From contig NZ_AP022583.1 of NCBI RefSeq assembly GCF_010731635.1, positions 2,852,001 to 2,916,000 of the forward strand: a stretch of DNA of 64,000 nucleotides. The letters run 5' to 3'. Source of the stretch: Mycobacterium noviomagense. Its GTDB lineage: Bacteria; Actinomycetota; Actinomycetes; Mycobacteriales; Mycobacteriaceae. The notes beneath the pieces were generated by a model. It had not been told where the DNA came from, searched no databases, and saw only the letters and a program-made list of their open reading frames with translations. This document shows, piece by piece, positions 1 through 7,198 of this stretch; positions within the stretch are counted from its first letter, which is position 1; every line of letters begins with the position of its first letter. The position numbers were made by a program, and so were the translations under genes.

Positions 1-54
1 GGACACCACCCGGCGCCCGATAAACCCGGTACCGCCGGTAACGACATAGCGCAT
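1..54 (-). CDS. acrA1: N-terminal end of an NAD(P)-binding acyl-CoA reductase-like protein (AcrA1/Rv3391-like), cut by the window edge
   Basis: Only the first 18 codons lie in the window. On the minus strand they read MRYVVTGGTGFIGRRVVS. This contains the Rossmann dinucleotide-binding glycine pattern TGGTGFIG (GxxGxxG), typical of extended short-chain dehydrogenases. The neighbours lpqD and htdY match Mtb Rv3390 and Rv3389c, so the expected gene is Rv3391 (acrA1), a multifunctional protein with fatty acyl-CoA reductase activity. An alternative ATG lies three codons upstream at position 63. Neither start has a clear ribosome binding site. The family and Rossmann fold are seen; the exact identity rests on synteny. 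Confidence 0.7.
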   Translation of the reverse strand, partial: MRYVVTGGTGFIGRRVVS

Positions 55-129
55 GGAAGCCATCGTGACCGCTCGCCGACGAGCCGTCAACAACGTGTGA
101 CGCGATCGGCCCTCGCCCGCGCTGGCCTA

Positions 130-834
130 CTAGAACTGGCGGATGCCGTCCCAGTCCACCAGCGTCCAGCCGGAGGATGGGCTGCCGGTGATCACGACCT
201 TGCCGATGTTCGGCAGCGGATGGTTGGTCAGCAGGTCGTCTCGCCCGTTTTTCACGTTCATCAGCGTCCACACCATGATCGCGTTGCCGTGCGAGAACGC
301 GACCGGCTTGCTGTTGCCGCTGTCATAGATCTTCTGCACGGCCCCGGTGAATTCATCGTTGAATCGGTTGCCGTCGATCGAGCCGGGGATGCCGTCTTTG
401 CGATCGCCCTTCAGCCAGTCCTTCGGCGCCAGCATGTACGTCGAGTTGGCCATTGACTGCGGCTTGCCGTCAAACCAGCCGGCGCTGATCTCCCGCAGCC
501 CGGGCAGGATCTGCACGTGCTTGCCGAGCTCGTCGGCCAGCGGCGCAGCGGTTTGTTGTGTTCGGACCATGGTGGAGGCGTAGATGCCGTCGTACCCGTT
601 GCGGCCGAGTTGGTGGGCGATCTGTTGAGCCTGCGCCTCGCCGTCGTGGGTAAGGCCGGGTCCGGGCACCTCGGTGTTGATGATGTTGTCGGCGTTGCTT
701 TGGGACTGAGCGTGCCGGACGAAGGTCAGGGTGATGGTGCGCGGCTGCGGTGTACTACCACAGGCGCCGACGGCCACGGTCGCAGCCAGTACGGCCGCCG
801 CCTTCCAGATGACGGTACGGATGCGGTTGGGCAT
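130..834 (-). CDS. lpqD: LpqD-like lipoprotein, histidine phosphatase (phosphoglycerate mutase) superfamily
   Basis: This 234-residue protein starts with a lipoprotein signal peptide. A basic start and a hydrophobic stretch lead to the lipobox VGAC with Cys25 as the lipidation site. The mature part carries the phosphatase motif VRHAQSQSN, with the phosphohistidine candidate His41, and a second catalytic histidine in FSHGNAIMVW near the C-terminus. It should therefore be a membrane-anchored, outward-facing phosphatase. The substrate cannot be inferred. Length and position match Mtb lpqD (Rv3390). It lies 75 bp downstream of the acrA1-like start on the same strand and is divergent from htdY. 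Confidence 0.85.
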   Translation of the reverse strand: MPNRIRTVIWKAAAVLAATVAVGACGSTPQPRTITLTFVRHAQSQSNADNIINTEVPGPGLTHDGEAQAQQIAHQLGRNGYDGIYASTMVRTQQTAAPLADELGKHVQILPGLREISAGWFDGKPQSMANSTYMLAPKDWLKGDRKDGIPGSIDGNRFNDEFTGAVQKIYDSGNSKPVAFSHGNAIMVWTLMNVKNGRDDLLTNHPLPNIGKVVITGSPSSGWTLVDWDGIRQF

Positions 835-882
835 GGCGATAGCCTGCCTTGCCGGCTGCCTCGATGTGGTGGGTTTGGTGCG

Positions 883-915
883 GTTGGTGTGTCTAAATGG
901 GCGTGGTACACCAAC
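883..915. promoter_or_regulatory. Inverted repeat between lpqD and htdY
   Basis: GTTGGTGT at 883-890 is the exact reverse complement of ACACCAAC at 908-915, separated by 17 bp. It sits in the 137-bp divergent region between lpqD and htdY. It could be a two-half-site operator or a hairpin in the htdY leader. No regulator is adjacent. Confidence 0.3.
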
Positions 916-971
916 GAGGCCTTGATCAGGGGCGTGCGATGGGCGACGCCCACAAGCGAGAGGAGACCCGC

Positions 972-1844
972 ATGGCGATCGACCCGAATGCCATCGGCGC
1001 GGTGACGGAGCCGATGCTGTTCGAGTGGACCGACCGCGACACCATGCTCTACGCGCTCGGTGTCGGCGCCGGGACCGATGATCTGTCCTTCACCACGGAA
1101 AACAGCCATGGCGTCACCCAGCAGGTGCTGCCCACCTACGCGGTGATCTGCTGTCCCGCTTTCGGTGCCGCGGCGAAGATCGGAACGTTCAACTGGGCCA
1201 TGCTCTTGCATGGCTCTCAGGCCATCCGGCTGCACGCGCCGCTGCCACCCGCGGGGAAATTGTCCGTGGTTTCCGAAGTGGCCGACATCCAAGACAAGGG
1301 CGAGGGTAAAAACGCGATCGTGGTGCTGCGCGGCCGGGGCACCGATCCCGATTCACAGACGCTGGTCGCTGAAACGCTCACCACGCTTGTCATCCGCGGA
1401 GCCGGTGGCTTCGGGGGAGAGCCGGGTCAGCGCCCGGCCGCGCCGGAATTTCCCGACCGCGAGCCCGACGCGCGAATCCCCTTGCCGACCCGAGAGGACC
1501 TGCCGCTGATCTACCGGCTCTCCGGCGACCGCAACCCGTTACACAGCGACCCATGGTTCGCCAGGGAGATGGCCGGGTTTCCCAAGCCGATCATGCACGG
1601 ACTGTGCACCTACGGGGTGTCGGGCCGGGCCCTGGTCGCGGAGTTGGGCAAGGGCGACGCCGCCAAGATCACCGCTATCGCCGCCCGATTCACCTCTCCG
1701 GTATTTCCCGGCGAAACCCTGACCACCTTGATCTGGCGCACCGAACCCGGCAAGGCGGTGTACCGCACCGAGGCTTCTGGCGCCGACGGCAGTGACGCTC
1801 GGATAGTGCTCGACGACGGCGCGGTGGAATACCTGGCGGAGTAA
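972..1844 (+). CDS. htdY: 3-hydroxyacyl-thioester dehydratase (MaoC-like, double hotdog)
   Basis: This 290-residue protein has the tandem hotdog layout of R-specific enoyl hydratase 2. The first half (residues 1-150) is a degenerate hotdog. The second half holds the hydratase-2 motif YRLSGDRNPLHSDPWFA near residue 180, followed by PIMHGLCTYG, including the catalytic Asp and His. It dehydrates (R)-3-hydroxyacyl thioesters, either in fatty acid or mycolic acid elongation or in beta-oxidation. The ATG at 972 was chosen because a strong purine-rich site (GAGAGGAG) lies about 5 nt upstream and because it gives 290 residues, the length I recall for Mtb Rv3389c. The open frame extends further upstream but without family-like sequence. 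Confidence 0.88.
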   Translation: MAIDPNAIGAVTEPMLFEWTDRDTMLYALGVGAGTDDLSFTTENSHGVTQQVLPTYAVICCPAFGAAAKIGTFNWAMLLHGSQAIRLHAPLPPAGKLSVVSEVADIQDKGEGKNAIVVLRGRGTDPDSQTLVAETLTTLVIRGAGGFGGEPGQRPAAPEFPDREPDARIPLPTREDLPLIYRLSGDRNPLHSDPWFAREMAGFPKPIMHGLCTYGVSGRALVAELGKGDAAKITAIAARFTSPVFPGETLTTLIWRTEPGKAVYRTEASGADGSDARIVLDDGAVEYLAE

Positions 1845-1898
1845 CGAATTTTTCCGCTCCGCACCCCTGCGGCGGACCGTCATGGCAGGCTGCGGATC

Positions 1899-2150
1899 AT
1901 GGCGTTCAAACTCACCTACAGCGATGGACAAGAGACCGACTACGACGACAACACCAAGTGGGAAGTCGAAGCCGGTGTGCTCAAGATGGGACGTGAGGAA
2001 GGAAAGTGGACGGTTTTCGTCTCCCCGAGCCACTGGGCCACCCTTGAGTTGGTCCCCGCCAAGGACCGAGACGAAGACAAAGACGAGGACAAAGACAGCG
2101 ACGAAGACGAAGACAAGGGCAAAGACGAGGACAAAGACAAGGAGAGCTGA
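1899..2150 (+). CDS. Small conserved protein with an Asp/Glu/Lys-rich repetitive tail
   Basis: This 83-residue protein has two parts. Residues 1-55 form a compact beta-like region (starting MAFKLTYSDGQETDYDD) with several Trp and Tyr residues. Residues 56-83 are almost only Asp, Glu and Lys in DEDK-type repeats, ending KES. There is no signal peptide or membrane segment. The stop codon TGA at 2148-2150 abuts the stop of the convergent lipoprotein gene at 2151. No function is recognised. The charged tail suggests a flexible region that binds cations or basic partners, but that is inference only. Confidence 0.65.
   Translation: MAFKLTYSDGQETDYDDNTKWEVEAGVLKMGREEGKWTVFVSPSHWATLELVPAKDRDEDKDEDKDSDEDEDKGKDEDKDKES
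2069..2140 (+). repeat. Purine-rich low-complexity repeat inside the 83-residue protein
   Basis: About 72 bp are built from imperfect 6- and 12-bp units such as GACGAAGACAAA and GACGAGGACAAA, coding Asp-Glu-Asp-Lys runs. The unit length is a multiple of three, so gain or loss of units would keep the reading frame. Confidence 0.6.
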
Positions 2151-3383
2151 CTAACGCGCGGGCGGCGCGTCGTTCGGCGCCATCTCTGCGCCGAGCTTTC
2201 GGAACAGCGTCTCGGCCTCGTTGCGGTAGTTGCCCTGGTCGTCGAACGCCTCCGGACGGTAGGTGACTGCGACTGCGATCGCGATCTTTTGCGACGACAG
2301 ATAGCCCTCGACCGCGGACTGTCCGGCGAGCATCGAATTTTGCAGCAGCCAATTCCCGGAGATCACGATCCCGAGCCCGTAGGTGTAAACGTTGTCTTGC
2401 ACCCGGCAGGTGCTGCAGCCCGGCGGCACAGTGGTGTGCCCACGCAGGTCCGTGGACACCATCGCCTTATACGACTGCGGCGAAAGGAGCTTGCCCGACC
2501 CGACGCCGACCGCGGTGGCTTCCAGATCATAGATGTTGGTGGTCTGAACCGCGCCCCGGGTCATTGTCCACGAGGGATTCCAGTAGGTGGAGTCTTCGTA
2601 AAACGATGTGCCGGAAGGTATTGCGAGCGCTTTGCGACGTTCGGAGCTGAACGCGTGCAAGGTGGGCACCGGGATGTCCGGGGTGAATGAATTGGCGGTG
2701 TTGATCAAGGCGAGGGGGCCGAGCACCTTGTCGTGCAACAGCTTCGGCAGCTGCTGGCCGGTGGCTTTTTCCAGCGCCAAGCCCAGCAGCACGTAGTTGG
2801 TGTGGGCGTAGTTCCAGTTGGTCCCGGGCTCGTACAGCAACGGCTTGTTGACGGCGTAGCCGACCAATTCTTCGGGCGTCCATTGCCGGAAGGGGTCGGC
2901 GGCCAGGGCCGCGTTGAACTCCCTGTTTCCCAGCACGTAGTCGTGGTAGCCGGAGGTCATGTGCGCAAGTTGGCCCAACGTCACCCGATCGGCGTTGGGA
3001 ATCTGGGGAAGCCACTTGGACAGTTTGTCGTCCAGGCTCAGCTTCTTTTCGTCGACGAGTTTGAGCAGCAGGGTGGCGATGTAGGAGATCGCCACTGCGC
3101 CGTTTCGGAAGAACATGCTCGGCATGGCCGGCACGCCGGTCATGGACTCGCCGAGCGCTTGGGTGACGATCTCCTTGCCGTCTACGGTGACTCGGACGAT
3201 CGCTGCCTTCAGGTGCGCCTGCGACATCGTGTCGCGGACGATCATCATCACCGCTTGGGCCTTGGCGGGATCAGGGGAAGCGCCCCACCACCCGGGGGCA
3301 GGGGGGTTGCCCTTAGGCGAGCAGGCGAGCGCGAGCACGGCAAGGATGGACACCACAGACCCCAGGCGCCGGCAGATCGTCAT
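2151..3383 (-). CDS. Lipoprotein of the serine beta-lactamase / DD-peptidase family lacking catalytic residues
   Basis: This 410-residue protein has a lipoprotein signal peptide with the lipobox LALAC (Cys21). The rest aligns by eye with class C beta-lactamase-like serine hydrolases: the segment around residues 91-125, then a helix with LGQLAHMTSGYHDYV, then NYAHTNYVLLG at 191-201. Family members carry Ser-x-x-Lys after an FR-x-G start; here the same place reads FRNGAVAI, so Ser is Ala96 and Lys is Ile99. The Tyr-x-Asn motif reads Y192-A-H194. All three signature positions are changed, so hydrolase activity is unlikely and a binding role is more likely. Its ATG at 3383 overlaps the otsB2 stop by 4 bp, implying translational coupling. 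Confidence 0.8.
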   Translation of the reverse strand: MTICRRLGSVVSILAVLALACSPKGNPPAPGWWGASPDPAKAQAVMMIVRDTMSQAHLKAAIVRVTVDGKEIVTQALGESMTGVPAMPSMFFRNGAVAISYIATLLLKLVDEKKLSLDDKLSKWLPQIPNADRVTLGQLAHMTSGYHDYVLGNREFNAALAADPFRQWTPEELVGYAVNKPLLYEPGTNWNYAHTNYVLLGLALEKATGQQLPKLLHDKVLGPLALINTANSFTPDIPVPTLHAFSSERRKALAIPSGTSFYEDSTYWNPSWTMTRGAVQTTNIYDLEATAVGVGSGKLLSPQSYKAMVSTDLRGHTTVPPGCSTCRVQDNVYTYGLGIVISGNWLLQNSMLAGQSAVEGYLSSQKIAIAVAVTYRPEAFDDQGNYRNEAETLFRKLGAEMAPNDAPPAR

Positions 3384-4561
3384 AGCTGATCTTGACCCAA
3401 CCTTTCGTTGTTCGCGCTGATGTCGCGTGCCAGCCGCTCGGTGAACACCACTACCCGCTGCGGACTGTCCAGTGCATACTGTGCGGCGGTGGCGCGGTCA
3501 CCATCCTCGGTGTGGCGCACCACGATTGCGACGCCGTCGTCGCGCACCGCGTCGAATGCGTCCTCGTCGGTGATGTCGTCGCCCAGATAGACAGGCGTCA
3601 GTGGCGCGGACTCGGCATCGCTGACATGATCTAGCACCCAGCGCAGCGTCTTGCCCTTGTCCCAGTCCACGTTTGGCCGCAGCTCGATCACCTCACGCCC
3701 GGTCGTCACCCGAAGTGTGCTGCGCTGACCGGCGGCCCGCACCGCGGCCATCACCTCACCGACCCGATCGCGCGCCGCGTTTCGGTAGTGCACGGCAACA
3801 CCGAACCGCTTGTGTTCCACTGCAACACCGGCGACCTGGCTGAGCTGTTCACCAAGGTCGCGGGCCGCATGCTCGAGCACCGGGATGGCAGCGGCGGCCT
3901 CCTCGTTTTGGTGATGTGCGCCGTCGGGACCGGTCATCTCGAAACCGTGGCTGCCCGCATACCAGATTCCCGGCACACCGATCCGCTGCCGCACGTCGGC
4001 GAGATCCCGTCCGGACAGCACCGCTACCGGACACTGCGCGGTCAACGATCTCAGCGCCTCGGCCGCATCATCAGTTAGCTGCGCGGCGCCGGGGTCGTCG
4101 ACGATGTCCGAAAGGGTTCCGTCGAAGTCGAAGAACACCGCCGGACGTCGCGCCGCCACAGTGTCCAGAGCCTGCAGCCCGTCCGGAAGCTCCGACATCC
4201 GCCGATCGCCGGTGCGCACGCTGACCTCGCCCAGCCCTTTGACCACCGCGTCGGCGCCGTGGCGGCGCAGTTCCTCACCATCCCCGGCGGCGTCGATACC
4301 AATCACCAGCGCGAATCCGCCAGACCGGGCGGCTGCTACAGCTACGGGGGTGGCCGTCACGACCGCGCACCGGCCCGGCCGCGCCTGCAGCCGGTGGGCA
4401 GCATCGACGAAGGTTGTGGGCTCCGGTTGTCCGGTCACGTCGCCGGTGCCGACCCGCGCATGGCGCAGTTGGTGTCGCAGTGTCAGCGTGGTGTCGGCCG
4501 CCAAGTTCTCGAGGTGGAACAGCACCGCGTCGTGGCGACGCGGGTCGATGGTGACCGACAT
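3380..4561 (-). CDS. otsB2: Trehalose-6-phosphate phosphatase OtsB2
   Basis: OtsB2 dephosphorylates trehalose 6-phosphate to trehalose, the last step of the OtsA-OtsB pathway. In mycobacteria this feeds trehalose mycolate synthesis. The protein is 393 residues, close to the 391 recalled for Mtb Rv3372. An N-terminal region (1-125) precedes the HAD phosphatase core. The core begins with FFDFDGTLSDI, whose two Asp residues are the nucleophile and the general acid-base. Later come VAVLSGRD (motif II) and VYLGDDITDEDAF (motif IV, Mg2+ binding). A purine-rich ribosome site AGGAAGG lies before the ATG at 4561. The gene starts 110 bp after the end of the WS/DGAT gene on the same strand. Confidence 0.93.
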   Translation of the reverse strand: MSVTIDPRRHDAVLFHLENLAADTTLTLRHQLRHARVGTGDVTGQPEPTTFVDAAHRLQARPGRCAVVTATPVAVAAARSGGFALVIGIDAAGDGEELRRHGADAVVKGLGEVSVRTGDRRMSELPDGLQALDTVAARRPAVFFDFDGTLSDIVDDPGAAQLTDDAAEALRSLTAQCPVAVLSGRDLADVRQRIGVPGIWYAGSHGFEMTGPDGAHHQNEEAAAAIPVLEHAARDLGEQLSQVAGVAVEHKRFGVAVHYRNAARDRVGEVMAAVRAAGQRSTLRVTTGREVIELRPNVDWDKGKTLRWVLDHVSDAESAPLTPVYLGDDITDEDAFDAVRDDGVAIVVRHTEDGDRATAAQYALDSPQRVVVFTERLARDISANNERLGQDQL

Positions 4562-4670
4562 TGACAGCCTTCCTCGGTGATCGCTTCGTTCGCCACGCTA
4601 GTCAGGCCGGTGTCACGGTCTGAGCGGGGGAGGAGGAAGGCGTGTCGGCGCCGGCCCTCGGTGAGGTGGG

Positions 4671-6059
4671 CTACTCGGCGGCGAACAGCAGCAGCGAATC
4701 GTCGCTCACGGCTGCTAGACGCTCCACCGCGCGGGCGATGCCGTCGGCGAGCTCGTCGATGTCGGGACCGGTGTCGTAGTCGGCGGTGATGCCGAAAACC
4801 AGATCCTCGCCATAGCTCAGTACGGCGACACCGGTACGCAGCTGCAGTGCGATCGGCGGGATCGGCATCAAGCGCAGCACCTGATGACCCATCATCCGCA
4901 ACGGCTGGCGCGGCCCAGGCACGTTGGTAGCCAGGGTCACGATGCCGCGTTGAGGTAGCCGGGTCAGCAGCCGGATCGCCCACGAAGACACCATGAATGG
5001 AATGAAATTCGCCGCAGACACGAATAGCGTTCCCGCTTGCCGTTGGCCCCCCTGTTTTGCCCGGGTCAACCGGCTGTGCACGATTCGCAGCTGCTGGATC
5101 GGGTCGGCTTGCTCGACGGGCAGATAGGGCAGCATGACCGAGATGCGGTTGCCTGGTTGGTGCACCGCGTCGGAAGACCGTATCGAGACGGGCACCAGCG
5201 TCCGCAGCGAGTCAGCGCGCGGGTGCTCACCGCGGTGTAGCAAAACCTCCCGGAAGCCATCGGTAATCGCGGACAGCACAACGTCGTTGACGCTCACGTC
5301 GAACTTGCAGCACACCTTTTCGACGTCGGCAAGGCCGACGCGCACCGCGCGATAGCGCCGCATTGTGGTCACCGGGCCGACGAGTGAGGACCCGGCAGTC
5401 GGCCGGACGAGGCCGGTGGCGATTTCCGCTGCGCCGGACACCACTCGGTTGGCCGCATTGACGGTGGACGTCGCTGTGCGCCAGAGGCGTTCGACCATGT
5501 TCGGCGTCGTTGGCTCGGGCACCGCATGCAGGTATGGACGCGCTGCTCCGGTCGACTTGGGCCGGACGCGGTTGACGGAATTCGCCTCGCCGAGATCGTC
5601 GCAGAGCCGGGTAAGCATGTGCGTCGCCGAAACTCCGTCGGCCATGCAGTGGTGGATTTTCATCAGGATCGCCCACCGATTACCTGCCAGGCCCTCGATG
5701 AGCCAACATTCCCACAGCGGACGGTCCCGGTCCAGCCGGCGCTCCAACACATCAGCGACCACTCGATACAGTTCCGAGTCGTCTCCAGGTCGGGGCACTC
5801 CAATCCGTCGGACGTGACGTGACAGGTCGAAGTCCGGGTCCTCAACCCACGCCGGAGCTCCGACATCGAATGGTTGCATCCGCAGCATCTGGACAAATCG
5901 CGGTATCGCCGTGATGCGCTCTGCCAGAATGCGTTTGAACGTTCTATCGTCGGGCGGAGAGCCGTCGACGATTGCGATCCCGCCGATCGCCAGGCTCACA
6001 TGCCGGTCGGAATCTTCGGCCATCAGGAAACCTGCATCGAGCGTTCCCAGATGCTCCAT
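4671..6059 (-). CDS. Wax ester synthase / diacylglycerol acyltransferase family protein (Rv3371-like)
   Basis: This 462-residue acyltransferase of the mycobacterial WS/DGAT family carries the active-site motif HHCMADG (HHxxxDG) in the segment IHHCMADGVSATHML. The motif is preceded by the conserved DRPLWECWLIEGL. The family joins acyl-CoA to diacylglycerol or long-chain alcohols to make triacylglycerol or wax for storage. Position next to otsB2 matches Mtb Rv3371. As I recall, Mtb Rv3371 has a changed motif at this place, whereas here the second His and Asp-Gly are intact, so this copy is predicted to be active. The C-terminal half holds conserved VPGPRQPLRMMGHQV and YGEDLVFGITADYD blocks. Confidence 0.88.
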   Translation of the reverse strand: MEHLGTLDAGFLMAEDSDRHVSLAIGGIAIVDGSPPDDRTFKRILAERITAIPRFVQMLRMQPFDVGAPAWVEDPDFDLSRHVRRIGVPRPGDDSELYRVVADVLERRLDRDRPLWECWLIEGLAGNRWAILMKIHHCMADGVSATHMLTRLCDDLGEANSVNRVRPKSTGAARPYLHAVPEPTTPNMVERLWRTATSTVNAANRVVSGAAEIATGLVRPTAGSSLVGPVTTMRRYRAVRVGLADVEKVCCKFDVSVNDVVLSAITDGFREVLLHRGEHPRADSLRTLVPVSIRSSDAVHQPGNRISVMLPYLPVEQADPIQQLRIVHSRLTRAKQGGQRQAGTLFVSAANFIPFMVSSWAIRLLTRLPQRGIVTLATNVPGPRQPLRMMGHQVLRLMPIPPIALQLRTGVAVLSYGEDLVFGITADYDTGPDIDELADGIARAVERLAAVSDDSLLLFAAE

Positions 6060-6185
6060 GGCCCGCCACCGCCGTCCGCCGTCGATCTTCGTAGGAGTAT
6101 TCCGCTGTAAGCCAGCCGGCAGGTGGCGTCGAGATTAAATTGTGTAAACAACTGTGGTCGATTGCGTCACAATGCCGTTGGCATT

Positions 6186-7133
6186 TCACGGCGACAGCCA
6201 GGTCTGCTCCGCGACGCGCCGGAAGTTCCCGCCCAGCACCGCGGCGACGTCGGCGTCGTCCCAGCCGCGCTCGGCAAGGTGGTGGCCGATCCCGATGAAC
6301 GTCTCGGGCGTCATCCATTGGATGGGGCCCCAGCGGGTATAGTTTTCGTCGAAAAGCCCAGATTTGACAGCGATTTCGTCATACCAATCGGCATGGTCGA
6401 AAGAAAAGTCGGTGCTGATTCCAACGTGGTCGATGCCGACGAGTTCGAGGGCGTACTCGATGTGACGTGTCATCGCCTCCAGTGTTGGGGTGTTCGGGCC
6501 GAGAAAGATGCCCACGCCGGTGATGCCGATGACGCCGCCGGTGGCCGCGCAGGCCTTCGCCTGGTCGTCGGTGATGTTGCGCGGATGGTCCCAGATGGTG
6601 CGCATGCAGGAGTGGCTGTAGACGGCCGGACGAGTCGTCGTCTCGCAGATGTCGAATCCGGTGCGGATACTGCAGTGTGAACCGTCGGGCACGATATCGG
6701 CGGCGTTCATCTCGGCGATCAGCGTGCGTCCCCACCCGGTGAGCCCGGTGTCGTGTGTGTCGAGGCAACCACAGCCGGCGATGTTGGCGTAGTTGTAGGT
6801 GGGCAACATGGTGCGAACACCCAGTTCGGCGAACCGGCGAAGGTTGGCGAGATCGCCGTCCAGCGGCGCGCAGTCCTCGAGGTCGAACGCCACCGTGATC
6901 TTGTCGGTATCCGCGACGGCGTCGGTGTCGGCAAGCGTCAGGTCGGGATGGGCTTGAACACCGCGACGGAATTGGTCGAGAAGAGTCAGCACATCGTCGA
7001 GGCGTTGAGGTGCGTAGCCGACGTTGACCGAGACGAAGACGCCGCCGGGCCGGCGATAGCGCGTCAGCTCCGAGATGTCTGCGTCTGGCCGCAGCGGCAG
7101 ACAGGTGTGCTGATCCCACAGCAGTGCCGGCAT
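6186..7133 (-). CDS. Peptidase M19 (membrane dipeptidase) family protein
   Basis: This 315-residue protein has the M19 renal-dipeptidase fold pattern. An N-terminal metal motif reads WDQHTCLPL, where the family usually has DGHxD. A GVRTMLPTYNYAN segment follows, then DGSH near residue 178 (family D-x-S-H) and YSHS near 197. The C-terminus has DHVGISTDF (family HVGIGSDFDG). Members are zinc dipeptidases, often acting on D-amino acid or unusual dipeptides. The first metal motif is altered, so activity is not certain. There is no signal peptide, so it is probably cytoplasmic. The gene is divergent from dnaE2 with 65 bp between start codons. As I recall it is not present at this place in Mtb. Confidence 0.78.
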   Translation of the reverse strand: MPALLWDQHTCLPLRPDADISELTRYRRPGGVFVSVNVGYAPQRLDDVLTLLDQFRRGVQAHPDLTLADTDAVADTDKITVAFDLEDCAPLDGDLANLRRFAELGVRTMLPTYNYANIAGCGCLDTHDTGLTGWGRTLIAEMNAADIVPDGSHCSIRTGFDICETTTRPAVYSHSCMRTIWDHPRNITDDQAKACAATGGVIGITGVGIFLGPNTPTLEAMTRHIEYALELVGIDHVGISTDFSFDHADWYDEIAVKSGLFDENYTRWGPIQWMTPETFIGIGHHLAERGWDDADVAAVLGGNFRRVAEQTWLSP

Positions 7134-7170
7134 GGGTATTCATGCTGCGCTCCAACCAGACGGTCGTCAT

Positions 7171-7186
7171 TCGAACGTTAGTTCGA
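7171..7186 (+). promoter_or_regulatory. LexA (SOS) box
   Basis: The sequence TCGAACGTTAGTTCGA is a perfect match to the mycobacterial SOS box TCGAAC-N4-GTTCGA. It lies 12 bp before the dnaE2 start, directly upstream of a -10 hexamer, so LexA binding would block that promoter. DnaE2 is a known DNA-damage-induced polymerase. The site also lies 38 bp from the divergent dipeptidase start and may control both genes. Confidence 0.95.
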
Positions 7187-7192
7187 TACACT
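7187..7192 (+). promoter_or_regulatory. Predicted -10 box of dnaE2
   Basis: TACACT follows the SOS box directly and fits TAnnnT. The dnaE2 GTG at 7199 is 7 nt after its last base, so transcription probably starts at or next to the start codon, giving a leaderless mRNA. Confidence 0.6.
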
Positions 7193-7198
7193 GATGGA

